Translations under genes and position numbers: made by a program | DNA from: Anaerolineales bacterium UBA3071 | Lineage (GTDB): Bacteria; Chloroflexota; Anaerolineae; UBA3071 | NCBI GenBank assembly: GCA_002366755.1 | Contig: DFBV01000054.1 | Coordinates: 3,005-9,993, forward strand | Direction: 5' to 3' | Length of the DNA stretch: 6,989 bases | The notes under the pieces: generated by a model | Told to the model about the DNA's origin: nothing | The model's input: the letters and a program-made list of their open reading frames with translations, nothing else | Databases searched by the model: none | Shown: positions 1-6,577 of the stretch, one piece after another | How the letters are laid out: each line of letters opens with the position of its first letter | How positions within the stretch are numbered: the stretch's first letter is position 1

Positions 1-2337
1 CCCACACACTCACCTACTCCCACAGTCACGCCGACAAGAACCCCATCCACTGGCCAGCAAACCATGATCTTTCAGGACGGAGTCAGCCCCGATGGTTCCT
101 ATGCTGGCACGACCGACGTGATCCTGGCCAACGACGAAGATAACGTTGCTCCCAACGCCAACCTGGGTGGACTAGATCACCTGGAGACCTTCTTCGGGGA
201 GCGTGAGGAGCACCGCCGCTGCCTGATGCGCTGGGACCTTTCCGCTCTGCCGGGCGATGCAACGATCAGCAGCGCTACCGTGGAACTATACCGCTACGAG
301 GGTGATGCCGAAAGCGACATGCAGATCACCCTCTATCGTCTGACTCGCGATTGGGACGAAGGGACCGGCTGGGACTTCTGGCCCGATCCCGGCTACGTCC
401 CCGACGGCGCCACCTGGGCGCTAGCCAGTCCCGGCACACCCTGGACGACGCCCGGCGGCGACTTCGACACCACCACTGTGGACCAGATCACGCTGCCGGC
501 CGGGATGGGAAACGGTTGGGTCAGCCTGGACGCCACTGCCGCCGTGCATGCCTGGATCGAGGAAGGCCTGCCCAACTACGGCCTGCTGCTCCGCCCTCTG
601 AGCGGCGACTACACCTACCACTACTTCTGCAGTCGGAACCACGGCACTGCTAGCCTGCGCCCGCGGCTGGTGGTGACCTACACGGTGGGTGGCGCCGCCA
701 CACCGACGCCGACCAGCACGGGCATGCCTTCGCCCACACCCACGCCCACAGAGACGCCGACGCTGGCCTACAGGATCTACCTGCCGCTCATCCTGAAGGG
801 GTGGCCAGCCTCAGCCCCCACCCCCACGGCGACGCACACACCAATGGTATTATGCACACCAGAGCTTCTACAAGTCGATCCGCTGATCGGCCACACTAAC
901 CTATTGACCCAGACGGTCACCGGCAATGTGTCGTGGGGAGTCATCAATGTCTCCGTGCAAAGCGAGGCGGGCACAGATTCGGCACCGCCGCACCAGGGTC
1001 TATTCGCAGTTACCATCACCTTACTGCCGAATACAACCCATCACCTCCTGGTAACCGCTTACAACGCTGTGGAATGTCCTCCCATCTTCACAAGAAGTGA
1101 TCGCTACGGCAATCCTCTTGTGATCGTGCAGGAGATGGATGCGCCGACACCGACGCCGACCGGTACGCCCGTTTCAGCACAGCTCATCCAACCGGCTGAC
1201 CTGGTGTACCAGGGCGCGTTCAGGTTGCCGGAAGGACCGGAGGAGATAGGCTGGGAATGGAGCGGCGCGGCCATGACCTACGCCCCTGATGGCGATCCCC
1301 ACGGCCCGGCCGATGGCTTCCCCGGCTCCATTTTCGGCACCGGGCACAACTGGAACCAGTACGTCTCGGAGATCAGCATCTCCATCCCGGTTGTCTCTGC
1401 GGATAAGAACGTGAACGGCCTGAACACCGCCGCCACCCTGCAGGAGTCCCACAATATCCGCGGGAACTTGTTCCCAGAGTTTGAGATTCCTCACGCCGGC
1501 CTGGAATACCTGCCGGCCCAGGGCGAGCAAACCAGGGGCAAGCTCTATTTCTGCTGGGCGCAGCACATGGGGGAAGGCGAAACCAACCCCTCCCATGGTT
1601 GGAGCGAGCTAGACCTCTCCAATCCGCAGACGGCGGGGGCGTGGCGCATCGGGGATTACTGGAACTACGTCACCACGGATTACATCTTCGCCATTCCACA
1701 GGATTGGGCCGACGCCAACACGCCGGGGATGTACCTGGCCACCGGCCGGTTCCGGGACGGTGGTCAAGGGGGACAAGGGCCATCTCTGTTCGCTTACGGG
1801 CCATGGAACGAGGGTCATCCCCCCGCGCCGGGCAGCACGCTCCCGACCGTCCCCTTGCTCCTGTATGGCAACGCCTACACGCCGGGTTCCCCCACGATGG
1901 ATAACTACCACCATTCCGACGAATGGAGTGGTGGAGCCTGGCTCACCGCCGGAAGCAAATCGGCGGTCATCTTCGTGGGCACCAAGGGCAGGGGAAAGTG
2001 CTGGTACGGCTGCCCCGACGGAACCGTGTGGCCGGATGAGCCGCCTTACCCTCCCGCTTGTCCTGACAGAGGTTGGTGGAGCACCGTCTTCGAGGGGCAG
2101 ATCATCTTTTACGACCCTGCCGACCTGGCCGCGGTGGCCAGGGATGCAATGGAAACCTGGGAACCCCAACCCTACGCCACGTTGAACATTGATGAATACC
2201 TGTATCACCTCGAATCCAGCCAACAGAAACATCACCTTGGCGCGGCCAGTTTCGACCGTGAACGCGGCTTGTTGTACGTCTTCGAACCTTTGGCTGACGG
2301 GGACAAGTCCCTGATACACGCCTGGAGAATAGGGTGA
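1..2337 (+). CDS. Secreted multidomain protein with DNRLRE-type domain and Thr/Pro linkers (5'-truncated)
   Basis: The frame is open from base 1 (a Thr/Pro-rich peptide precedes the ATG at 64), so that ATG is probably internal and the true start and signal peptide lie outside the window. Numbering residues from base 1: 1-21 Thr/Pro linker; about 22-228 a DNRLRE-type beta-sandwich, with LMRWDLSALP, a 'WDEGTGWDFWPDPGY' stretch, and the closing SLRPRLVVTYTV; 234-254 Thr/Pro linker; 257-266 YRIYLPLILK; 273-281 third linker; about 283-380 a beta-rich Ig-like segment; 381-390 fourth linker; about 400-778 a Gly/Pro/aromatic-rich module with a cysteine cluster (KCWYGC and a later Cys) that I do not recognise. 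DNRLRE domains are known from cell-surface and extracellular proteins, some of them carbohydrate-associated. Surface location is inferred from the linkers and possible disulfides. No catalytic motif is visible. An ABC-F gene follows 9 bases after the stop. Confidence 0.85.
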   Translation, partial: PTHSPTPTVTPTRTPSTGQQTMIFQDGVSPDGSYAGTTDVILANDEDNVAPNANLGGLDHLETFFGEREEHRRCLMRWDLSALPGDATISSATVELYRYEGDAESDMQITLYRLTRDWDEGTGWDFWPDPGYVPDGATWALASPGTPWTTPGGDFDTTTVDQITLPAGMGNGWVSLDATAAVHAWIEEGLPNYGLLLRPLSGDYTYHYFCSRNHGTASLRPRLVVTYTVGGAATPTPTSTGMPSPTPTPTETPTLAYRIYLPLILKGWPASAPTPTATHTPMVLCTPELLQVDPLIGHTNLLTQTVTGNVSWGVINVSVQSEAGTDSAPPHQGLFAVTITLLPNTTHHLLVTAYNAVECPPIFTRSDRYGNPLVIVQEMDAPTPTPTGTPVSAQLIQPADLVYQGAFRLPEGPEEIGWEWSGAAMTYAPDGDPHGPADGFPGSIFGTGHNWNQYVSEISISIPVVSADKNVNGLNTAATLQESHNIRGNLFPEFEIPHAGLEYLPAQGEQTRGKLYFCWAQHMGEGETNPSHGWSELDLSNPQTAGAWRIGDYWNYVTTDYIFAIPQDWADANTPGMYLATGRFRDGGQGGQGPSLFAYGPWNEGHPPAPGSTLPTVPLLLYGNAYTPGSPTMDNYHHSDEWSGGAWLTAGSKSAVIFVGTKGRGKCWYGCPDGTVWPDEPPYPPACPDRGWWSTVFEGQIIFYDPADLAAVARDAMETWEPQPYATLNIDEYLYHLESSQQKHHLGAASFDRERGLLYVFEPLADGDKSLIHAWRIG
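700..762 (+). repeat. Thr/Pro codon repeat (interdomain linker)
   Basis: This is a low-complexity coding stretch of alternating ACN and CCN codons giving a TPTPT-type linker between the DNRLRE-type domain and the YRIYLPLILK segment. Similar shorter stretches lie at 1-51, 817-843 and 1141-1170 in the same gene. Such linkers are typical of exported, modular proteins and are possible O-glycosylation sites (inference). Confidence 0.75.
2333..2337 (+). promoter_or_regulatory. Probable Shine-Dalgarno for the ABC-F gene
   Basis: GGTGA, complementary to the 16S rRNA 3' end (part of AGGAGGTGA), ends nine bases before the ATG at 2347. Its TGA is also the stop codon of the preceding gene. This placement suggests translational coupling and supports the ATG at 2347 as the start. 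Confidence 0.4.
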
Positions 2338-2346
2338 GTAGAAACC

Positions 2347-3999
2347 ATGCTCCAAGTCAGCAACCTTTCCAAAACCTACGGCGATGACGTAATCCTGGAA
2401 AACGTCTCCTTTGTCGTCAACCCCGGCGAACGGCTGGCACTCGTCGGCCCCAACGGTTGTGGCAAGACGACCTTGCTGCGGATCATCGTCGGTCAGGAGA
2501 GAGCAGACCAGGGCCGCGTGCGCTTTGCGCCGGCCGATGTGACCGTCGGCTACCTGGCCCAGTCGCTGGAGTTTGAGCCGGAAGCCACCGTCGGCGACGT
2601 GATGCGCCAGGCCGTGGAGGGTTTGCGCGAGGCGGAGCGCCAGGTGGAAGCGTTGGCCCGGCAGATGGCCGTCGTCCAAGGCGACGAGTTGGCCCGTCTG
2701 ATGGACGATTACGCCGCTGCCCTGGCCCGCTTCGAGGCTGCTGGGAGCCACGTCATGTCTCACGACGTTGACGCCGTGCTGGAGGGGCTGGGCCTCGGCG
2801 ACGTTGACCAATCCACGCCGGTGGCCATCCTCAGCGGCGGGCAAAAGACCCGCCTGGGCCTGGCCCGCCTGCTGCTGACCCGCCCTCAGCTCCTGCTCCT
2901 CGACGAGCCGACCAATCACCTGGACATCGAAGCGCTGGAGTGGCTGGAAGGTTTCCTGAGCCGCTACGACGGCGCGATGCTAATCGTCTCCCACAGCCGC
3001 ATGCTCCTCGACCGCACGGTGCACACCATCCTGGAACTCGATCCCCTCACCCACCGCCTGACCGTCTACCCCGGCGACTACAGCCATTACGCGCAGGGCA
3101 AAGAGCGAGAGCAAGAAAAACACTGGGCGGCCTACAAGGACCAGCAGGAGCGTTTCGCCCGGATGGAGGCAGGTATCCGGGGGTTGGCGGGGCACGCCCG
3201 GCGCATCGAGCAAGGCACCATCCACTTTCACTATCGCAAGATCGCCAAAGGGCTGGCCCGGCGGTCTGTGGTGCAGAGAAAGCGGCTGGAGCGGCTCCTC
3301 GAATCGGAGGAGCGGCTCGAAAAGCCCAAGCCCACCTGGCAGATGAAATTGGCCTTTGAGGGGACGCTGGCCAGCGGCAAAGAAAAGCTGCTGCTGGAAG
3401 ACCTGGCCATGGGCTACGATGGCCAGCCGCTTTTCGCCGGCGTGAACCTGACCCTGCGACAGGGCGAGCGGATCGTATTGCTAGGCCCCAATGGCAGCGG
3501 CAAGACGACGCTGCTGCGCGGCATTGCGGGGCAGTTGGCTCCCTTGGCCGGGCGGATACGGCTGGGAGCCAACGTGCACGTGGGCTACTATTCCCAGGAG
3601 CAGGAAGGGCTGGACGAGGCGAGCAACGGTTTCGAGGAGATCCGCCGCGTGGCCGCCATGGGCGAGACCGAGGCGCGCAGCTTCTTGCATTACTTCCTGT
3701 TCAGCGGCGACGACGTTTTTGTGCCCGTGGGCAACCTCAGCTACGGCGAGCGGGCGCGGCTGGCCCTGGCCAAGCTGGTGGCCGCCGGCTGCAACCTGTT
3801 GCTGCTGGACGAGCCGATCAACCACCTGGACATCCCCTCGCGGGAACGCTTCGAGCAGGGGCTGGCCGGTTTCGAAGGCACCGTGCTGGCTGTTGTCCAC
3901 GACCGCTACTTCATCCAGCGCTTTGCCACCGGGCTATGGGCGATGGAGGGGGGCACGATTCGCCGCTACGTTGACCTGGAGGACATGCAGCGGGGATAG
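2347..3999 (+). CDS. ABC-F family ATP-binding protein
   Basis: A 550-residue protein with two ABC ATPase domains and no membrane segments, which is the ABC-F layout. These proteins bind the ribosomal E site and act in translation, and some give antibiotic resistance by target protection. First domain: Walker A GPNGCGKTT (34-42), signature LSGGQ (162-166), Walker B LLLLDEPTNHLD (182-193) with catalytic E187, and switch H216. Second: GPNGSGKTT (380-388), LSYGE (464-468), LLLLDEPINHLD (484-495) with E489, and switch H518. Between them, about 250-335, lies a highly charged helical linker rich in Arg, Lys, Glu and Gln. This matches the P-site tRNA interaction motif, with a short TIHFHYRK turn at 291-298. 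Oddities: DEPINHLD where DEPTNHLD is usual, and SHSR after the first switch His where SHDR is usual. It lies 9 bases after the upstream gene, leaving no room for a regulatory leader of its own. ABC-F membership is firm; the subfamily and any resistance role are not assigned. Confidence 0.95.
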   Translation: MLQVSNLSKTYGDDVILENVSFVVNPGERLALVGPNGCGKTTLLRIIVGQERADQGRVRFAPADVTVGYLAQSLEFEPEATVGDVMRQAVEGLREAERQVEALARQMAVVQGDELARLMDDYAAALARFEAAGSHVMSHDVDAVLEGLGLGDVDQSTPVAILSGGQKTRLGLARLLLTRPQLLLLDEPTNHLDIEALEWLEGFLSRYDGAMLIVSHSRMLLDRTVHTILELDPLTHRLTVYPGDYSHYAQGKEREQEKHWAAYKDQQERFARMEAGIRGLAGHARRIEQGTIHFHYRKIAKGLARRSVVQRKRLERLLESEERLEKPKPTWQMKLAFEGTLASGKEKLLLEDLAMGYDGQPLFAGVNLTLRQGERIVLLGPNGSGKTTLLRGIAGQLAPLAGRIRLGANVHVGYYSQEQEGLDEASNGFEEIRRVAAMGETEARSFLHYFLFSGDDVFVPVGNLSYGERARLALAKLVAAGCNLLLLDEPINHLDIPSRERFEQGLAGFEGTVLAVVHDRYFIQRFATGLWAMEGGTIRRYVDLEDMQRG

Positions 4000-4017
4000 G
4001 CTCAGTAGATCGCGGCT

Positions 4018-4215
4018 TTGCGGCAGAGCAGGCTCCCAGGCTATGCCCACCGGCCTAGCGACCAAGCCGAATATCTGGAGCGGGCCACGCGCCTCTTCCG
4101 TACCGGCAGCCGCGATCCGTGGTTTGAAGGCGATGCCAATACCTACGATGCGACCAAGGAAACGGTCAACAGCATCACCTTTGCCCACACCTTCTTGCAC
4201 GAATGGGACAAGTAG
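4018..4215 (+). CDS. Short hypothetical ORF, possible gene remnant
   Basis: A 65-residue ORF opening with TTG and ending in TAG. The peptide has a natural-looking composition: mixed charged and aromatic residues, DPWFEGDANTYDATKE in the middle and FAHTFLHEWDK at the end. Codons mostly end in G or C, as in the flanking genes, which argues for real coding history. There is no convincing Shine-Dalgarno near the TTG. The frame is closed upstream by TAG at 4006-4008, and it is the same frame as the ABC-F gene, whose own stop is at 3997-3999. Either it is a small protein with a TTG start or, more likely, the C-terminal remainder of a longer gene that has lost its start. I do not recognise the family. 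No membrane segment or signal peptide is seen. Confidence 0.35.
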   Translation: MRQSRLPGYAHRPSDQAEYLERATRLFRTGSRDPWFEGDANTYDATKETVNSITFAHTFLHEWDK

Positions 4216-4246
4216 GAGCCACGTTTCTCTCAGATCCCCAGATGAG

Positions 4247-4279
4247 GCAGAGGCCCTGCCGTCCTGACAGGGCTTCTGC
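4247..4279. terminator. Strong hairpin, candidate transcription terminator
   Basis: The arms GCAGAGGCCCTG (4247-4258) and CAGGGCTTCTGC (4268-4279) pair over 12 positions, with one G-U wobble and a 9-base loop. Two more outer pairs (4246-4280 wobble, 4245-4281) are possible. It sits 31 bases after the short ORF stop and between convergent genes, as expected for a terminator usable from either side. No U-run follows on either strand, so a canonical intrinsic terminator is not proven. It could instead be a 3' stabilising hairpin. Confidence 0.5.
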
Positions 4280-4350
4280 TTGCGACTGTTCCAACTGAAG
4301 AAGTCTGCCAGAGTGAGTTCCCAACTGCGGAGACTACGCGAAACGAGCCT

Positions 4351-4385
4351 GGGATGATGCCCGGGATGATGAGGGCTGGGTGATG
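4351..4385. repeat. Short direct repeats of GGGATGATG
   Basis: GGGATGATG occurs at 4351-4359 and 4363-4371, with a one-base-deleted copy GGGTGATG at 4378-4385. The spacing is 12 then 15 bases. They lie 40 to 74 bases beyond the stop of the acyl-CoA synthetase gene. They are short enough to be slippage or chance. No function is claimed. Confidence 0.4.
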
Positions 4386-4424
4386 CCAATGGAAGGGAGA
4401 TGGGGGGAACAGCAGAGGGTTCGA

Positions 4425-6560
4425 TCAGGAGACAACCTCCATCAGGACGTCCACCGCTCGCACGCCCTGCCCTGCTGGCAGCACCATCAGGGGGTTTATG
4501 TCCAATGCGGCAATGAGATCGCCTAGATCCAGCGCCAGTTGCGAAAGGCGCACGAGTGCACCGGCCAGAGCGGCAACGTCAGCAGGCGGTCGTCCCCGAA
4601 ACCCTTGCAGGAGACGAGCTCCCCGCGTCTCGCGGATCATCTCCAGCGCGTCTTCCCGGCTCAGCGGCGGCAGCCGTAGCGAGGAATCCTCCAGAAGTTC
4701 CACCAGGACCCCGCCCGACCCAAAGACCACCACTGGGCCAAAGTCCGGGTCCCGCAACACGCCCAGGATCACCTCCACCGCACCAGGGGAGATCATCTCT
4801 TGGATCAGCGCCCCTTCCAACCGCGCCCGGGGATGATGACGCCGAGCCACCTCCATCACCTCGCGGAAAGCGGTGGCAACGGCTCGCTCATTCTGCAGAC
4901 CGGCCCTCACGCCTCCGATCTCCGTCTTGTGTTGGATGTCAGGGGAGAGGACCTTGAGCACGACGGGGTAGCCGATGGAGTCCGCTGCTGTGACTGCCTC
5001 CTCTGCGGTGGCAGCCACGGCCTCTCTCGGACCGGGGATGCCATAGGCAGCCAGCAACCGCCGCCCCTCTACTTCGGAAAGCGCCCCTCTCACTAGCTGG
5101 AGCTTTCTTCGCCAGTCGGGCAGGTCAAGCGGCGACAGACAGCCGACGGCCCTGGGCTTCCCCATACAACGGCGGAAAGCAGCATAGCGCACAAAGGCCT
5201 CAATAGCCCGCAGGGTCTCCCCCGTGCCCTGCAAGTAGGGGACGCCGCCCTCAGCCAGCAACTTCTTCGCTTCGGGGTGGAATCCCGCAGAGAGATTGGA
5301 GAACAGAAGCACTGGCTTGCCGGTCTCCCGCGCCGCCCGTACCGCCGCCCCCGCCACGGCCAGCGACTGTTCGGCCTCTCGAGAAGCCACCGCGGGAGGA
5401 GTGTCGCGGCTCACGGCCAGCAGATGGATATTCTCCTCCCAAGAGACCACTTCCACACAGCGCGGATAGGTCCTCTCCAGATCACCACTGCCCCAGGCAT
5501 CCAGAGGATTGGCGATGGGGCTGAAGGGCGGCAGGATTTGGGCCAATGCTTGTTGGGCCTCTTCCGAGAACGTGGGAAACTTCAGCTCCAGGTCCTCGGC
5601 CAGGTCTGCTACCAGGCCAATCTGGCCCCCTGAGAGGCTCAGAAGCCCTACCCCATCACCTTCAGGCAGCGGACAGGTAACGAACAGTTCCGCTGCCTCC
5701 ACCAGTTCGTCCAGCGTGTCCAACCGCACCACGCCCAGGCGGCGGAAGACAGCATCATGCACAGCGTCGGCCCCGGCCAGGCTGCCCGTGTGGGCCTGCA
5801 CCGCTTGCCGGGCAGCAACAGAGTGCCCTACCTTCACCAGCAAGATCGGCTTCCCCGCTTCAGCAGCAGCCTGCGCAGCGACCTCGAACTTCTGTGGGCT
5901 GCGAATCCCTTCGATGAAGGCGATGATGACATGGGTGGACGCATCGCCAGCCAGGTAGCCGATGTAGTCGGCGCTGTCGAGCACCGCCTCGTTGCCGCTG
6001 GAGATGAGATAACGCAAGCCGAAGCGAGCGGCGTTGGCCAATCCCAGGCAGATGGCCCCGCTCTGCACCACCGCCGAGACACCACCAGCGCAGGTGGCCG
6101 GACTCAAGGCCACACTGTACGTCGCCACCCGGTCCACCAGGTTGGCCACGCCAATGCAGTTGGGCCCGCACACTAACAGGCCCGTCTCCTCGGCGAAACG
6201 AGTCAGTTCAGCCTGGCGGGCTTTCCCCTCCGGGCCAGCCTCAGCGAAGCCACTGGCCAGCACCCAGGCGGCCTGGGCGCCCACCTCCGCCGCAGCCTGC
6301 AACGCAGGCAGCACCTTCTCGGCGGCCAGCAGCACCGCCACCGATTCCACCGGCCCAGGCAGCGACTTCAGGTTCGGGAAGCACGGAAAGTCCAGCACCT
6401 TGCTGTACTTCGGGTGGACGCCGTAGACAGCCCCCTCATAACCCAAACTGCGTAGATTCTCCAGGACAAGGCGTCCCGCGCTGCCGTGACGCTCCGAAGC
6501 GCCGACCACAGCGATGGCATTAGGGCTCAGTAAGGGCGAGAGATCAGGAAAGGGTCCCAT
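4425..6560 (-). CDS. Acyl-CoA synthetase (ADP-forming), single-chain alpha-beta type
   Basis: A complete 711-residue cytoplasmic enzyme of the NDP-forming acyl-CoA synthetase family. It interconverts acyl-CoA + ADP + Pi with acid + CoA + ATP, as in fermentative acetate formation. Domains in order: a CoA-binding Rossmann domain (about 12-137, with VVGAS at 18-22 and GPNCIG at 132-137); a succinyl-CoA-ligase-like flavodoxin domain (about 155-285, with QSGAI at 166-170, SSGNEA near 188, and QAHTGSLAG carrying the expected phosphohistidine H257); a second ligase-like domain (about 300-460, NPLDAWG, PYLQGTGE); and an ATP-grasp domain (about 485-711, HKTEIGGV with H544, the equivalent of the beta-subunit histidine, then FGSGGVLVE and LDINPLMV). 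Both histidines of the phosphate-relay mechanism known in archaeal enzymes are present, so it looks active. There is no GNAT domain, so it is not a Pat-type protein acetyltransferase. The substrate (acetate, branched-chain or aryl acid) cannot be read from sequence. It starts 17 bases after the pyrB stop, and a strong Shine-Dalgarno is not evident. The ATG is supported by the family-typical N-terminus. Confidence 0.93.
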   Translation of the reverse strand: MGPFPDLSPLLSPNAIAVVGASERHGSAGRLVLENLRSLGYEGAVYGVHPKYSKVLDFPCFPNLKSLPGPVESVAVLLAAEKVLPALQAAAEVGAQAAWVLASGFAEAGPEGKARQAELTRFAEETGLLVCGPNCIGVANLVDRVATYSVALSPATCAGGVSAVVQSGAICLGLANAARFGLRYLISSGNEAVLDSADYIGYLAGDASTHVIIAFIEGIRSPQKFEVAAQAAAEAGKPILLVKVGHSVAARQAVQAHTGSLAGADAVHDAVFRRLGVVRLDTLDELVEAAELFVTCPLPEGDGVGLLSLSGGQIGLVADLAEDLELKFPTFSEEAQQALAQILPPFSPIANPLDAWGSGDLERTYPRCVEVVSWEENIHLLAVSRDTPPAVASREAEQSLAVAGAAVRAARETGKPVLLFSNLSAGFHPEAKKLLAEGGVPYLQGTGETLRAIEAFVRYAAFRRCMGKPRAVGCLSPLDLPDWRRKLQLVRGALSEVEGRRLLAAYGIPGPREAVAATAEEAVTAADSIGYPVVLKVLSPDIQHKTEIGGVRAGLQNERAVATAFREVMEVARRHHPRARLEGALIQEMISPGAVEVILGVLRDPDFGPVVVFGSGGVLVELLEDSSLRLPPLSREDALEMIRETRGARLLQGFRGRPPADVAALAGALVRLSQLALDLGDLIAALDINPLMVLPAGQGVRAVDVLMEVVS

Positions 6561-6577
6561 TGTCCGGTCAGCCGTCC

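Larger units (their letters stand above)
4216..4424. other. Intergenic region between converging transcription units
   Basis: This is the space between the end of the plus-strand short ORF and the end of the minus-strand acyl-CoA synthetase gene. It holds a strong inverted repeat (4247-4279) and three GGGATGATG-like motifs (4351-4385). No other gene, tRNA or promoter is supportable here. ORFs crossing it on either strand are continuations of shadow frames. Confidence 0.6.

Noticed and set aside
64..66. ATG at 64 as the start of the secreted protein
   Set aside because: The frame stays open to base 1 and encodes a Thr/Pro linker like those further along. No signal peptide follows this ATG and no ribosome-binding site precedes it.
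700..846. Repetitive CCCACN stretches as a possible CRISPR or satellite array
   Set aside because: The repeats are codon-level Thr/Pro alternation in frame with the gene. There are no uniform repeats with unique spacers.
1609..2919. Minus-strand open frame of 436 codons
   Set aside because: It lies antisense across the end of the secreted-protein gene and the start of the ABC-F gene. Its translation is compositionally odd and carries no family motif. Long antisense frames are common in GC-rich coding DNA.
3491..4267. Plus-strand open frame of 258 codons overlapping the ABC-F second half
   Set aside because: It is a +1 shadow of the ABC-F gene, full of Trp, Arg, Ser and Cys low-quality sequence. 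The true frame shows intact Walker and signature motifs throughout.
3934..4389. Minus-strand open frame of 151 codons covering the intergenic region
   Set aside because: It overlaps the ABC-F 3' end in antisense and looks non-protein-like (His/Pro/Ser-rich start), with no recognisable domain.
5045..5095. ALSEVEG peptide in the synthetase, similar to translations of a dispersed palindromic repeat
   Set aside because: The surrounding pattern (L-S-E-V-E-G-R-R-L-L-A-A-Y-G-I-P) is the normal entry to the ATP-grasp domain in this family, so no inserted repeat is needed to explain it.
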